Assembly: GCF_019402665.1 (NCBI RefSeq)
Contig: NZ_VSST01000063.1
Span: 62,001 to 126,000, forward strand
Length of the DNA: 64,000 nt
Direction: 5' to 3'
From: Bradyrhizobium canariense
Lineage (GTDB): Bacteria > Pseudomonadota > Alphaproteobacteria > Rhizobiales > Xanthobacteraceae
In this document: positions 1 through 8,967 of the stretch, in pieces
How positions within the stretch are numbered: the first letter of the stretch is position 1
How the letters are laid out: every line of letters starts with the position of its first letter
The notes under the pieces: generated by a model
The model's database searches: none
Told to the model about the DNA's origin: nothing
The model's input: only the letters and a program-made list of their open reading frames with translations
Program-made: the position numbers and the translations under genes

Positions 1-2
1 TT

Positions 3-704
3 CCGCTGCTGATTCTTCTGATCGCGCGCATCGGCCTTGGATGGCTGTTGCTGTCGAGCGTCGTCATCTGCTCAGCTTTCGTGGTGGCTGGGCATCTTAT
101 CGCGGTGGATCGGATTGGGATGTTTCGCCCGTTTGTGGGCGGAATATTCGGGTCGTGTTATCAGTTCATTTTCGGAATGTTGGCTTGCGATCTCTACGTC
201 AAGTCCAGGGACAGCGTTTCAGCCAGGAGATTTCAGTCGCGCGGGCTGCTGCCCGGACTGCTGCTGATGATTGCCGCCATATATCTCAAGGATAACGGCC
301 CCTGGGCTGTGAGCATTCTCTATGCCACGATCTTTTGCGCCGGGTTTTCCATGCTGCTGCTGGCGGTCTTGTGCGGGGCCTGGTCCGCAAATCGCTTGTT
401 CGAAGCATGGCCAGTCCAAGTCGTCGGATGCATGTGCTACAGCATCTATGCGTGGCATTCGGCCATTATGGTTGAAATGATCCCGCCTGATACCTCTTCG
501 TTAAAAGACACGCTTCGATTATCATTGCCATATCTCACGATAGTGATCGCGCTGAGTGCTTTGAGCTACCGCTATATTGAGTTTGGCCATCAGCGTGATT
601 GGAGGGCTTTGTTCTTGTTGCGCAACACAAAATCCAACGAGGTCCCCGGCAATCAGGGATTCATTGGTGATCATGCCGACTCTAAGGCCTCTGCATCGTC
701 CTGA
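3..704 (+). CDS. Acyltransferase-3 family membrane protein, C-terminal part (5' end outside window)
   Basis: The reading frame is already open at position 3, so the start lies upstream of the window. The visible 233 residues contain about six hydrophobic helices and a late 'CYSIYAWH' block followed by 'LSYRYIE'. That is the usual end of OafA/YrhL-type acyltransferase-3 proteins, which O-acetylate or O-acylate sugars of LPS or exopolysaccharide from the inner membrane. The active-site N-terminal His lies outside the window. The neighbouring sugar-nucleotide genes support a polysaccharide role. The tail after the last helix is polar. The substrate cannot be told from the sequence. Confidence 0.7.
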   Translation, partial: PLLILLIARIGLGWLLLSSVVICSAFVVAGHLIAVDRIGMFRPFVGGIFGSCYQFIFGMLACDLYVKSRDSVSARRFQSRGLLPGLLLMIAAIYLKDNGPWAVSILYATIFCAGFSMLLLAVLCGAWSANRLFEAWPVQVVGCMCYSIYAWHSAIMVEMIPPDTSSLKDTLRLSLPYLTIVIALSALSYRYIEFGHQRDWRALFLLRNTKSNEVPGNQGFIGDHADSKASASS

Positions 705-2056
705 AAGACAATTTCTATTGGAACACGTGCGATGCCGCCATTGGCATATCGGGTTCGGGTCGCTAATTTGCTATTTGGTTTCCACTTCTCGCGGCCGGTG
801 TCGTCGTTGCGCTGCCTTTCGTAGCCTTCACTAGATCTGGCTTACTGCGGCGGAGTATCGCCAGCTGCCATCGAAATCGCGCTGCCCTTGCTGATGTTTT
901 GACTGTGCGGAAACCTCAAGCTGCACTTCCTCTATCAGAGGTGGGCGTGAGTACTTGATTGCTGGTAAGCGCGCGTTTGTGCGCTTGGATCAGCAGCGAG
1001 CCGGGACGTTGGCTTTCTGGCTAGAAATGTAGGTGGCGACAATCACGGACATTGCTCGGGACCTGAAACGATGGCTGAGCAAGGTTGGGAAGTTGCTGAA
1101 TTCGGGCGAGACCTCGCTCGAGCGGCACGAAACCGCGGTCAAAAGCTTGAGGCGAGGTCTCCCTTGAGGGGCTTGAGGCGAGGGCGTCGGAGCTGATGGG
1201 CAGCGGACGTGGCTAAATCGGCTCGTGACAGATGACTTTGATCCGGATCTTCGAACAATCGCGCGGTGGCACGTCGTAACTGCGGTGATGCAATAGCTCT
1301 CGCTTATGTCACACTGGCAAAATGCGAGGGTCCATCCGCTGGGGTTGGCGCCACCTTGGATTCTGCAACTCTTGGAATCGACACCTGGTGGCTCGCGCGG
1401 ACCCGGCAGGTCCGCTAGCGCCGGGAATGTCTTCTGCGACTCACGCCTTTGGCGCGACCTCGACTTTCACGCCTTCTCTCTTTGAGCCGTTGCACCCGGT
1501 GACGGAGTCTCTGCAGCTCCGTAAGGAGAGTGACCAGCCTCTGAACTCTCTGACGCAGAATAGCCGAACGACTATAAACTTGACTTCGATTACTCATAGC
1601 TGCCTGGAAATGACTACCTGCTGAAAAAGGACGAGCAAAATGGGGAGTCTGGGTAGCGGGCCGGAAAACAACCGCTCTAGTGCTTCAGTTTTAAAGGTTG
1701 TCCCAGTATCAAACGAAATGATTTGATCGATTGCAACCCGATTTTCTTCGCATTTTGCGATAGTCAGCTCGGAACCAATATGAGGGCCGCAGGCCCTCCA
1801 AACTGGCGGCTCGGCTCCTCCAAAAGAGTATGCGTGTTGCCGAACAGCTGCCCCATTTCTTTCGATCGAATTGGAGCTGAGCTCAGCTGCACTGTCACGG
1901 TTGCTGCGTCGCAGTCGCAAGCGGAACTGATCTTTGTGCGCTCGCATTATCCACCCTCGGCAAAGTCCACGCGAAAGGTATGCCTCGGGTGGAGGCCGCC
2001 TTCCCGGATCGGGTTCGAGCGTGAGATGATTTGCTCATTAATTCGCAAGCAACTGA
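705..2056. other. Gene-poor decayed stretch
   Basis: No open frame here looks like a real gene; those present have odd composition and no family resemblance. One stretch without a start codon, 767-958 (+), reads as a hydrophobic segment followed by a basic tail and may be the remnant of a membrane protein. Base composition is more mixed and AT-richer than in the coding DNA around it. Position next to an IS66 remnant suggests a hotspot of insertion and decay. Confidence 0.5.
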
Positions 2057-2497
2057 GCAAACGGGACGACGGTTACGGTTCTATCCGGTCCAGAGCGGCG
2101 ACGGCGGTGGACAAGTGCCGAAAAGCTTCGGATTGTGGAGGAGAGTCTGGCGCCTGGGGCCACCTGTTGTCGAGGTCGCTCGGCCACATGACGTTCACCG
2201 CAATCTGGTTACGGCTTGGCGGGGGCAGGCGCGCACAGGCGGCCTTGCGGCCCGGAGCCGATGCAGCGGCAGGATGGCGAAGTCCGTTTTGCGGCAGTGT
2301 CCATTGCGCCCGACCGGCGATCGTTGACTGCGCCCTCCGGAAGCTGCGGTGCGATCGAGATTGAGTTCTCGGCCGGGGCTCGGATGCGGATCACGGGCGC
2401 AGTTGACGCGGCGACGCTGAGCGCAGTCGTGGCAGCGCTGACTGATGGACGGCCACGATGATCCCGTTGCCGGCCGGCGTGCGGGTATGGCTCGCAG
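2057..2497 (+). mobile_element. Decayed IS66-family end: tnpA remnant plus first codons of tnpB
   Basis: Three stretches in alternating frames read as an IS66 TnpA. Positions 2057-2160 (frame 2) give 'VTVLSGPERRRRW..AEKLRIVEESLAPGAT'. About 2162-2230 (frame 3) gives 'EVARPHDVHRNLVTAWR'. Positions 2270-2460 (frame 2) give 'FAAVSIAPDRRS' and 'IEIEFSAGARMRITGAVDAATL'. At least two frameshifts separate them and the start codon is gone, so the gene is dead. An ATG at 2458 begins the next IS66 gene with 'MIPLPAGVRVWLA', the standard TnpB N-terminus, but this breaks off near 2497 into unrelated DNA. The left end and tnpC are absent. The IS66 assignment rests on remembered family motifs. Confidence 0.75.
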
Positions 2498-2652
2498 ACG
2501 AGCGAAAACACCCACACGATCCGCAGCGGCGGGCTCACCGCGACCATCAAGGCGCAAGGCGCGGAGATGTGTTCGCTGGCGAGCGATGCCGGCCTCGAGT
2601 GCGTCTGGCAGGCAGAGGCGGCCTGGCCGCGCCATGCGCCGCTGCTGTTTCC
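2498..2652 (+). pseudogene. Duplicated N-terminal fragment of an aldose 1-epimerase gene
   Basis: About 155 bases closely match the start of the intact aldose epimerase gene at 6095, with roughly one difference in ten bases. They read TSENTHTIRS..., then AEMCSLASDAG, then WPRHAPLLFP, against TDDTHTIRS... in the intact copy. Homology stops sharply at both ends: at 2497 it abuts the truncated IS66 tnpB, and at about 2652 it abuts the cut glycosyltransferase. The codons just after the lost start differ from the intact copy, so this looks like a relict of a divergent allele or paralogue. It is too short to be functional. Confidence 0.8.
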
Positions 2653-2655
2653 AAC

Positions 2656-3268
2656 TGGGATCGGGCGTTGTGGATTTCGAAATGCTCTGCGCTGTTGGGA
2701 ATATCGGAATGTCCGTTTTCGAAAGGCCAAGCATTGCAGCCAGTTCATTGCGAGAAAAGGCTGATACGGTCGCGATCGTGGCCCGGCGTGCAAGCAGGCA
2801 ACCCATCGTTCGGTGGACGGCCAAATAGCGCCAATTGAAGAAATCGGGCCGGCGGAAGACCTGTGCGTCGTGGATGACGACGATATGATCGCGATGAAAG
2901 ACGGGTCCGGCATTGGCTAGACTGATCAGGCGACCTCCAGCGGCAGCGCGCGCGAGTTCAATCTGATCCCAGGCATGTCCGCTCAGCCGTCCTATCTTGT
3001 GGACCTTGATGCGGGTGAGTTTGATCGCTTCGCTCGTCTCGCTCGGCACGAGCAATTGCCACTCGGCTCCTTTGAGGGCAGCGGGCGATTGGTCGGACGC
3101 AAGCAGGGCATCGATCGCTTTGACCAGTTCGGCGGCATAACGCTGAACGCCGGTCAGCTTTTGCGAGAGAAAGCGGCCGTTGATGAAATGCTTCAATTTT
3201 GTGCCGTTCGGGTTGTCGATGCCATAAAGCGTGGTCGCGATGTGTGCTTTCGAACCAAATGTGAGCAC
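2656..3268 (-). pseudogene. Truncated glycosyltransferase (GT4-type N-terminal half)
   Basis: Reading leftward, about 200 residues resemble the N-terminal Rossmann half of family-4 glycosyltransferases: 'INGRFLSQKLTGVQRYA' near the start, then 'HAWDQIELARA', 'VVIHDAQVFRRP', and 'TVSAFSRNELAAMLGL'. These match the acceptor-side half of WbaZ/RfaB-like enzymes. The frame then runs straight into the antisense of the epimerase fragment and IS66 remnant. The nucleotide-sugar-binding C-terminal half is therefore missing and the protein is probably inactive. A TTG at 3196 (KHFINGRF...) is the likeliest original start; an ATG exists at 3268. The context is polysaccharide synthesis. Confidence 0.7.
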
Positions 3269-3575
3269 GGAAAGAAGCAGCCCGAAGGCACGGAATTATG
3301 ACGACATCGGTCGCGTGATCGCGCTGTTCGTTCGGTGCTCCCGGGGAACACTTGTTGAAAGTCTTGCCGGGCAGCGGGCAGCCTTTTATGGACGCGCGTC
3401 CGATGTTGCGTCCGCAGGCAGAGGGCGCCCCTTCTGGTTAATTGGGAAGGCTGACAACCGAAGCGCCCGGCATTAAGGTTGCCGATGCGAGGCGGCTGTT
3501 CTCCAATGCTGAACCCTTGCCTCTACCGGTTCAGTCTGGCAATGCGGTATATGAGGACGGACAACGGAGTTTATT
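3269..3575. other. Intergenic region before the sugar epimerase gene
   Basis: About 300 bases with no supportable gene. The region would hold the promoters for both the leftward glycosyltransferase remnant and the rightward epimerase. I could not identify a clear promoter or terminator by eye. Confidence 0.4.
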
Positions 3576-4583
3576 TTGGCCCCCGTGGTGGTTACCGGCG
3601 CTGCCGGCTTCATCGGCATGCATGTCTGCGAGCGCTTGCTTGCGCGCGGGGAACGAGTTGTCGGCATCGACGCAGTAACTCCCTACTATGATCCGGCGCT
3701 CAAGCGCGCTCGCCTCGAGACGCTCAAGCATGACGCCTTCACATTCCACGAGATCGATCTTGCAGACTTCGCTGCGGTGGCGCGTGTGTTCGACGAGGTC
3801 TCGCCCGACCGCGTGGTGCACCTTGCGGCGCAGCCCGGCGTGCGCGCTTCGATCGACGATCCCATCACCACCATCCGCGCCAATTGTGATGGCTTCGTCA
3901 CCGTGCTCGAAGCCGGCCGGCGCCACGGCCTGGCGCATCTCGTCTACGCCTCGTCGAGCTCCGTGTATGGCGCCAATCGCACCTTGCCATATTCGACCGA
4001 GCATTCGGTCAATCATCCGGTCAGTCTCTATGCCGCGAGCAAGAGGGCCAACGAGCTGATGGCGCACACGTTCGCACATGTTCACAAGCTGCCGGTGACC
4101 GGCCTTCGCTTCTTCACTGTCTATGGTCCATGGGGCCGGCCCGACATGGCCGCCTGGCTCTTCACGCGCGCGATCTTTGCGGGTGAGCCGATCAAGCTTT
4201 TCAATCATGGAAATATGTGGCGCGATTTCACCTATGTCGACGACATCGTCGAGGGCGTGATCCGCACCCTCGATCGGCCCGCGACGCCGAATCCCGCGTG
4301 GAACGCCGAGCAGCCAGAAAACTCGTCGAGCTATGCGCCGTATCGCGTCTATAACATCGGCAACAATTGCTCGGTCAATTTGATCGAGTTCGTCGAGACA
4401 CTGGAGAAGATCATCGGCAAGCCCGCGATCCGCACGCTTTTGCCGATGCAAGCTGGCGACGTCCTCGAGACGCGCGCCGACATTTCGGCCCTGCAACGCG
4501 ACGTCGGCTTCACGCCCTCGACGCCGTTGGCGGATGGCTTGGGCCGCTTTGTCGAATGGTATCGAAATTATCACCGCGTATAA
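3576..4583 (+). CDS. NAD-dependent sugar epimerase, UDP-glucuronate 4-epimerase type
   Basis: An extended short-chain dehydrogenase of 335 residues. It shows the N-terminal NAD motif GAAGFIG (residues 8-14), the S..Y...K catalytic set with Y152 and K156 (YAASK), 'RFFTVYGPWGRPDM', and 'RDFTYVDDIVEG', all typical of UDP-glucuronate/UDP-glucose 4-epimerases (LpsL, CapI, WbpP relatives). It would convert UDP-glucuronate to UDP-galacturonate in the cytoplasm, feeding surface polysaccharide. The start is a TTG at 3576 with GGAG seven bases upstream; no in-frame ATG is available. manC follows nine bases after the stop, so the two are probably co-transcribed. The exact substrate is inferred from family resemblance. 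Confidence 0.85.
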   Translation: MAPVVVTGAAGFIGMHVCERLLARGERVVGIDAVTPYYDPALKRARLETLKHDAFTFHEIDLADFAAVARVFDEVSPDRVVHLAAQPGVRASIDDPITTIRANCDGFVTVLEAGRRHGLAHLVYASSSSVYGANRTLPYSTEHSVNHPVSLYAASKRANELMAHTFAHVHKLPVTGLRFFTVYGPWGRPDMAAWLFTRAIFAGEPIKLFNHGNMWRDFTYVDDIVEGVIRTLDRPATPNPAWNAEQPENSSSYAPYRVYNIGNNCSVNLIEFVETLEKIIGKPAIRTLLPMQAGDVLETRADISALQRDVGFTPSTPLADGLGRFVEWYRNYHRV

Positions 4584-4607
4584 ACCCCTCTCTTGAGTAG
4601 CTCACAC

Positions 4608-6020
4608 GTGTCCCAAAAAATTATCCCCCTGATCATGTGCGGCGGTGCCGGAACGCGGCTGTGGCCGGCTTCGCGCGAGGTGCGGCCCAAGCAGTTCCTG
4701 CCGCTGTTCGGCACCCGCTCGACCTTCCAGGACACGCTGTTGCGCGTCTCGGAGGCCTCGCTGTTCGATCGCCCGATCGTCATCACCAATGCCTCCTACC
4801 GCTTCATGGTGCTGGAGCAGCTCGCCGAAATCGGCATCGAGGCCGACGTGATCCTCGAGCCGATGCGGCGCGATTCCGGCCCGGCGATCGCAGCCGGCGC
4901 GGTGTTCGCACAGAACCGTTCGAGTGAAGCGATCGTGCTCGCGCTCGCCGCCGACCACGTCGTGCAGGACAATGCCGCCTTCGTCGCGGCCTGCCGCCAG
5001 GGCCTCACCGCCGCGAGCGCCGGGCGCATCGTCACGTTCGGCGTCAAGCCAGAGCGGCCGGCGACCGAATACGGCTATATCCGCCCGGGCGAGGTCATCT
5101 CCGGCGAGGTGCACGCGGTCGCGCGCTTCGTCGAGAAGCCGGATGCGGTGAAGGCGGCCGACTACGTCAATTCCGGCTATCTCTGGAACAGCGGCAACTT
5201 CATGTTCCCGGCCAGCGTCCTGCTCGACGAATACCGCAAGGTCGATGCGGCAAGCGTGGAGGCGATTTCCAATGCCGTTAGCAATGCCGGCCGCGATCTC
5301 GGCTTCGTGACGCTGGAGCCCGAGGCGTTCGGCGCGGCCAAGGCGATCTCGATCGACTATGCGGTGATGGAGAAGACCGCGCGCGCCGCGGTGGTGCCGG
5401 TGTCGTGCGGCTGGTCCGACGTCGGCTCCTGGCACGCGGTGTGGGAATTGTCGGACAAGGACGCGCAAGGCAATGCTTCGCATGGCGCCGCGGTGTTCGA
5501 AGATAGCCGCAACTGCAACGTCACCACCGATGCCGCGCTGGTCGCGCTCGAAGGCGTCGACGATCTCATCGTGGTTGCGACTGCCGATGCGGTTCTCGTC
5601 TCGCGCCAGAAGGATGCCAACGGGCTCAAGCGGCTGGTCACAAAACTCAAGGCGGTCGCGCCGAAGGTCACCGAGGAGCATCTCAAAGTGCATCGGCCCT
5701 GGGGCAGCTACCAATCGGTCGACAATGGCGAGCGCCACCAGGTCAAGCGCATCGTGGTCAAGCCGGGCGGACGTCTGTCGCTGCAGAAGCACCATCATCG
5801 CGCCGAGCACTGGATCGTCGTCCGCGGCACGGCCCGCGTCACCGTCAACGAGACCGTCAAAAGCGTGCACGAGAACGAGTCGATCTACATCCCGATGGGC
5901 GCGGTGCACCGGATGGAGAACCCCGGTAAAATCATGCTGGAGCTGATCGAGGTCCAGACGGGAAGCTATCTCGGGGAAGACGACATCATCCGGATTGAAG
6001 ACGACTATCAAAGGTCGTGA
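4608..6020 (+). CDS. manC: Mannose-1-phosphate guanylyltransferase / mannose-6-phosphate isomerase
   Basis: A bifunctional type II enzyme of about 470 residues making GDP-mannose, the precursor of mannose and fucose units in exopolysaccharide or O-antigen. The pyrophosphorylase signature GGAGTRLWPASR with PKQFLPL sits at residues 12-30. 'FVEKPD' and 'NSGNFMF' follow mid-protein. The last 110 residues are a cupin-type isomerase domain with 'HRPWGSY', 'QKHHHRAEHW', and 'GAVHRMENPG'. Length matches AlgA/XanB/ManC. Starts at GTG 4608 or TTG 4593 are both in frame; the GTG gives the usual short N-terminus. It lies directly behind the epimerase gene and 74 bases before the aldose epimerase. Confidence 0.93.
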   Translation: MSQKIIPLIMCGGAGTRLWPASREVRPKQFLPLFGTRSTFQDTLLRVSEASLFDRPIVITNASYRFMVLEQLAEIGIEADVILEPMRRDSGPAIAAGAVFAQNRSSEAIVLALAADHVVQDNAAFVAACRQGLTAASAGRIVTFGVKPERPATEYGYIRPGEVISGEVHAVARFVEKPDAVKAADYVNSGYLWNSGNFMFPASVLLDEYRKVDAASVEAISNAVSNAGRDLGFVTLEPEAFGAAKAISIDYAVMEKTARAAVVPVSCGWSDVGSWHAVWELSDKDAQGNASHGAAVFEDSRNCNVTTDAALVALEGVDDLIVVATADAVLVSRQKDANGLKRLVTKLKAVAPKVTEEHLKVHRPWGSYQSVDNGERHQVKRIVVKPGGRLSLQKHHHRAEHWIVVRGTARVTVNETVKSVHENESIYIPMGAVHRMENPGKIMLELIEVQTGSYLGEDDIIRIEDDYQRS

Positions 6021-6094
6021 GCAGAGTGTCTCTCCAACATTCCGCGAACATTTGGAAATTGTCCTGCGAACTGCGATGATCTGAACAGGCTGTT

Positions 6095-6985
6095 ATGACC
6101 GACGATACGCACACGATCCGCAGCGGTGGGCTCACGGCCATTATCAAGGCGCAGGGCGCTGAGATGTGTTCGCTGGCGAGCGATGCCGGCATCGAGTTCG
6201 TCTGGCAGGCGGAGCCGGCCTGGCCGCGCCATGCGCCGCTGCTGTTTCCCATCGTCGGGCGTCTCGCCAATGACGAATTGCGGCACCGGGGCAGGACCTA
6301 CCGGATGACCCAGCACGGCTTCGCGCGTGACAGCCGCTTTGCGTGGGCGGAACGTGGCGAAAGTCGCTGTGTCCTGGTGCTCGAAGACAGCGAGACGACG
6401 CGCGCGCTCTACCCCTTCGCGTTCCGTCTGACGGCAACCTATGCGCTCGACGAATCCGGTCTCGATCTTTCACTCACGGTCGCGAACACCGGCAAGGAGA
6501 TATTGCCGGCCTCGCTCGGCGGCCATCCCGCTTTCAACTGGCCGCTCCAACCGGGACTGGCGAAGGAGAGCTACGCGCTGAGCTTCGCGAACTCAGAACC
6601 ATCTCCCGTCCGCCGACTCGACGGCGGCTTGCTGCGTCCGGCAACGGAGCCGAGCCCGATCAAAGGCTCCGTGTTGCCCTTGTCCGAATCCTTGTTCGTC
6701 GACGACGCAATCATCTTCGATCGGATCGCGAGCAATTCGGTCCGCTATGCCGCCGAGCAGGGGGCGTCCACCGGGCCGTGGTTGAAAATGTCATGGGACG
6801 GCTTTCGCGAGCTTGGCGTCTGGTCGAAACCGTCGGGCGCGCCGTTCCTCTGCATCGAGCCCTGGCGCGGCTATGCCACTCCGGCCGATTTCGACGGAGA
6901 GTTCAGCGACAAGCCGGGTCTGATGCACATCGCGCCCGGAACGGAAGAGCGATTGTCATTTCGGGTTGAGGTTGGATCGGCCTGA
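6095..6985 (+). CDS. Aldose 1-epimerase family protein (LacX-like mutarotase)
   Basis: A 296-residue galactose-mutarotase fold protein. Recognisable blocks are 'PLLFPIVGRL', 'HGFARDS', 'LGGHPAFNWPL' (the conserved GGHPAF His region) and 'CIEPWRGYATP'. These match the YeaD/LacX branch of aldose 1-epimerases, which interconvert sugar anomers in the cytoplasm. The gene follows manC in the same direction after 74 bases. A fragment of a second, roughly 90 percent identical copy of its 5' end lies at 2498-2652 inside a scrambled region, which indicates past duplication or gene exchange. The physiological substrate is unknown. Confidence 0.85.
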   Translation: MTDDTHTIRSGGLTAIIKAQGAEMCSLASDAGIEFVWQAEPAWPRHAPLLFPIVGRLANDELRHRGRTYRMTQHGFARDSRFAWAERGESRCVLVLEDSETTRALYPFAFRLTATYALDESGLDLSLTVANTGKEILPASLGGHPAFNWPLQPGLAKESYALSFANSEPSPVRRLDGGLLRPATEPSPIKGSVLPLSESLFVDDAIIFDRIASNSVRYAAEQGASTGPWLKMSWDGFRELGVWSKPSGAPFLCIEPWRGYATPADFDGEFSDKPGLMHIAPGTEERLSFRVEVGSA

Positions 6986-7015
6986 GGCCGGACGGCGTTC
7001 GCACATCTCAAGTTC

Positions 7016-7864
7016 TCAGACCTCGATCCGTGTGAGGTCCTCGCCGAGCACGACAGGACCCGAGTAGTCCCGCCTGACGTCCACGAGCAGCGCGTTCAGC
7101 ATGGAATCGTCGGTGCGAGGCCGGTGATGGGTCAGCGCGAGCTTCTTGACGCCGGCCTTGGCCGCGACCTTGCCGACTGTATCGCCGCAGGCCATCGTGA
7201 ATTTCGCAAGCCGGCGTAGGTGCTCGTTGTCGATCTCCGGCGTGGCGAGGAAGCAGCACTGGACCAGCAGGTCGGCCCCCTCAGCCAACCGCTCGAGACC
7301 GGGGCAGGGCACCGTGTCGCCGGAAATTGCGATGACCTTGCCCTCGGCCTCGAAGCGGTAGCCGAGACACATCCAGCGTGCGAGGAAGGCCGGTGACATG
7401 TCGAGGCCGTCGCCATGCGAGACGAGTTCGGCGCTGATCTTCCAGCGCCCGGTGTCGAGAACGGGGCCCGCTATAATGTCGGTCGCGACGACAGGTTTCC
7501 AGCCGCCGAAGCTCGGCTCGCCCTGATCGCGCCAGGCGATGTCCTTGTCGTAGACCTGCGTGACGAGCGTATTGACGAGCCGTTCGGTATCCGGCGGTCC
7601 ATAGATGCGCAGATCGTCTTTGCGCCCGTGCAACCATGAATTGAGCATCACGTCGTAGAGGTCGCCGATGTGGTCGAAATGGTGATGAGTAAGGAACACC
7701 GTGTTGATGGAGCCGAGCGGCACGCCGGCCTTGCTGAGCTGCACCATGACGCCGCGGCCTGCGTCGATCAGGATATTTTCCTCGCCGAGCCTGATCAGCG
7801 TGGTCGTCGCCATGCGGCGCGGGTCCGGGCGCGGGCCGCCGGTGCCGAGCAGGATGACTTCCAT
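7016..7864 (-). CDS. MBL-fold metallohydrolase, RNase Z-like
   Basis: A 282-residue metallo-beta-lactamase-fold protein. The zinc motif HxHxDH is 'HHHFDH' at residues 60-65. Further conserved elements are 'LIDAGRG', 'AISGDT' and the late 'LTHHRP' histidines. The pattern matches the tRNase Z/arylsulfatase-like branch. True tRNA 3' processing is uncertain because the long exosite arm is not evident. The start is the ATG at 7864: the upstream bases carry a perfect GGAGG at good spacing, and a longer frame to 7960 is unlikely. It is transcribed towards the aldose epimerase gene. The substrate is unknown. Confidence 0.8.
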   Translation of the reverse strand: MEVILLGTGGPRPDPRRMATTTLIRLGEENILIDAGRGVMVQLSKAGVPLGSINTVFLTHHHFDHIGDLYDVMLNSWLHGRKDDLRIYGPPDTERLVNTLVTQVYDKDIAWRDQGEPSFGGWKPVVATDIIAGPVLDTGRWKISAELVSHGDGLDMSPAFLARWMCLGYRFEAEGKVIAISGDTVPCPGLERLAEGADLLVQCCFLATPEIDNEHLRRLAKFTMACGDTVGKVAAKAGVKKLALTHHRPRTDDSMLNALLVDVRRDYSGPVVLGEDLTRIEV

Positions 7865-8112
7865 GGCGCCACCTCCTGGGGCAGACTTTTCGGGACGCCA
7901 CAGTAGATTTGAAGCTCTTGGCGTGGCAAGCGGCCGCGGGATGGGCTTCAGCCCGCACAACAGCCGCGCGTACGGGGCCCTCGAACATGCTGCGCGAGAT
8001 GAGAAGTGTGGGCCAATTCATACTTAATCCAGCTGGATCGTGACCAATGTTGTTTGGGCGCGCTAACGCGCCTAGTATTGCAGCAGGCAATTCGAGGGGG
8101 CTCGAACAAGTC

Positions 8113-8128
8113 GTGAATGTACGTTCAC
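8113..8128. promoter_or_regulatory. 16-bp near-perfect palindrome, candidate operator
   Basis: GTGAATGTACGTTCAC is a palindrome with a single mismatched pair (arms GTGAA/TTCAC around GTAC). It lies about 65 bases upstream of the preferred GTG start (8194) of the response regulator gene, in a 330-base divergent spacer shared with the MBL gene. It could bind the regulator itself or a helix-turn-helix dimer. No experimental support is visible. Confidence 0.35.
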
Positions 8129-8193
8129 AGGGCGGCGCGCTCGGCGACCTGAGCTTCCAGGTCGGCCCGCAAGCACACAGGACATCCAACATC

Positions 8194-8925
8194 GTGGCTG
8201 ATTCCGCAGTTCAGGAATTGCGTGTCGCCGGCCGCGAGCGACTGATCGTCGTCGAGGACGATCCGGTGACGCGGACGATGCTGGTCGGTTATTTCAGCGA
8301 GAACAATTTCGACGTGGTCGGCGCCGGCTCCTGCGCGGAATGCCGCCAGGCGCTGCGGATGCGGACCGATCTCGTCTTCCTCGACGTGCAACTGCCCGAC
8401 GGCGACGGTTTCGATCTCGCCAAGGAGATCCAGGCGACCAGCAATGCGGGCATCATCTTCGTCACCCGCCGCGACACCGACGTCGATCGCATCCTCGGCC
8501 TCGAGGTCGCGGGCGACCACTACGTTACCAAGCCGATAAATTTGCGCGACCTGCTCGCGCGCGCGCGAAGCGTGCTGCGGCGGCGCTCGATCGACCGCAA
8601 GGCGGCGCGCACCCACAATTCGATCGCGTTCGGCGACTGGATCATCGACCTGACGCGGCGCGAGCTGCTCGGCAGCGACGGCAAGCCGGTGGCGCTGACA
8701 CGCGCCGAATTCGACCTGCTCGCGGCACTCGTCGGCGCCGACGGCAGGCCGCTTAGCCGCGACTATCTGATCGAGGTCGTCAGCAACCGCCAGGCCGAGG
8801 TCGACATCCGCACCGTCGATGCCTTGGTGGCGAGGCTGCGCCGCAAGCTCGTCGGCAGCGGCACGCCCGTCATCACCACGGTCACCGGCGTCGGCTACAA
8901 GCTCGCCCTGAGCGAGCGGCTCTAG
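8194..8925 (+). CDS. Orphan OmpR/PhoB-family response regulator
   Basis: The N-terminal receiver domain (numbered from GTG 8194) has the acidic pair D22-D23, phospho-acceptor D64 in 'LVFLDVQLPDGDG' and K113 in 'YVTKPI'. The C-terminal winged-helix DNA-binding domain shows 'LTRAEFDLLAALV' and 'RTVDALVARLRRKL...TVTGVGYKL', as in OmpR/TorR-type regulators. No histidine kinase gene is adjacent, so its partner is encoded elsewhere. An in-frame ATG at 8047 would add 49 unconserved residues and would put the 8113 palindrome inside the gene, so I prefer GTG 8194. The regulated genes are unknown. Confidence 0.9.
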   Translation: MADSAVQELRVAGRERLIVVEDDPVTRTMLVGYFSENNFDVVGAGSCAECRQALRMRTDLVFLDVQLPDGDGFDLAKEIQATSNAGIIFVTRRDTDVDRILGLEVAGDHYVTKPINLRDLLARARSVLRRRSIDRKAARTHNSIAFGDWIIDLTRRELLGSDGKPVALTRAEFDLLAALVGADGRPLSRDYLIEVVSNRQAEVDIRTVDALVARLRRKLVGSGTPVITTVTGVGYKLALSERL

Positions 8926-8967
8926 ACGGAGGCGCAGCACGAAATCGTGCCGGCTGCGCCATCGGGT

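Noticed and set aside
1415..1597. 60-codon Arg-rich minus-strand frame
   Set aside because: Composition is typical of antisense GC-rich DNA and there is no start-site support.
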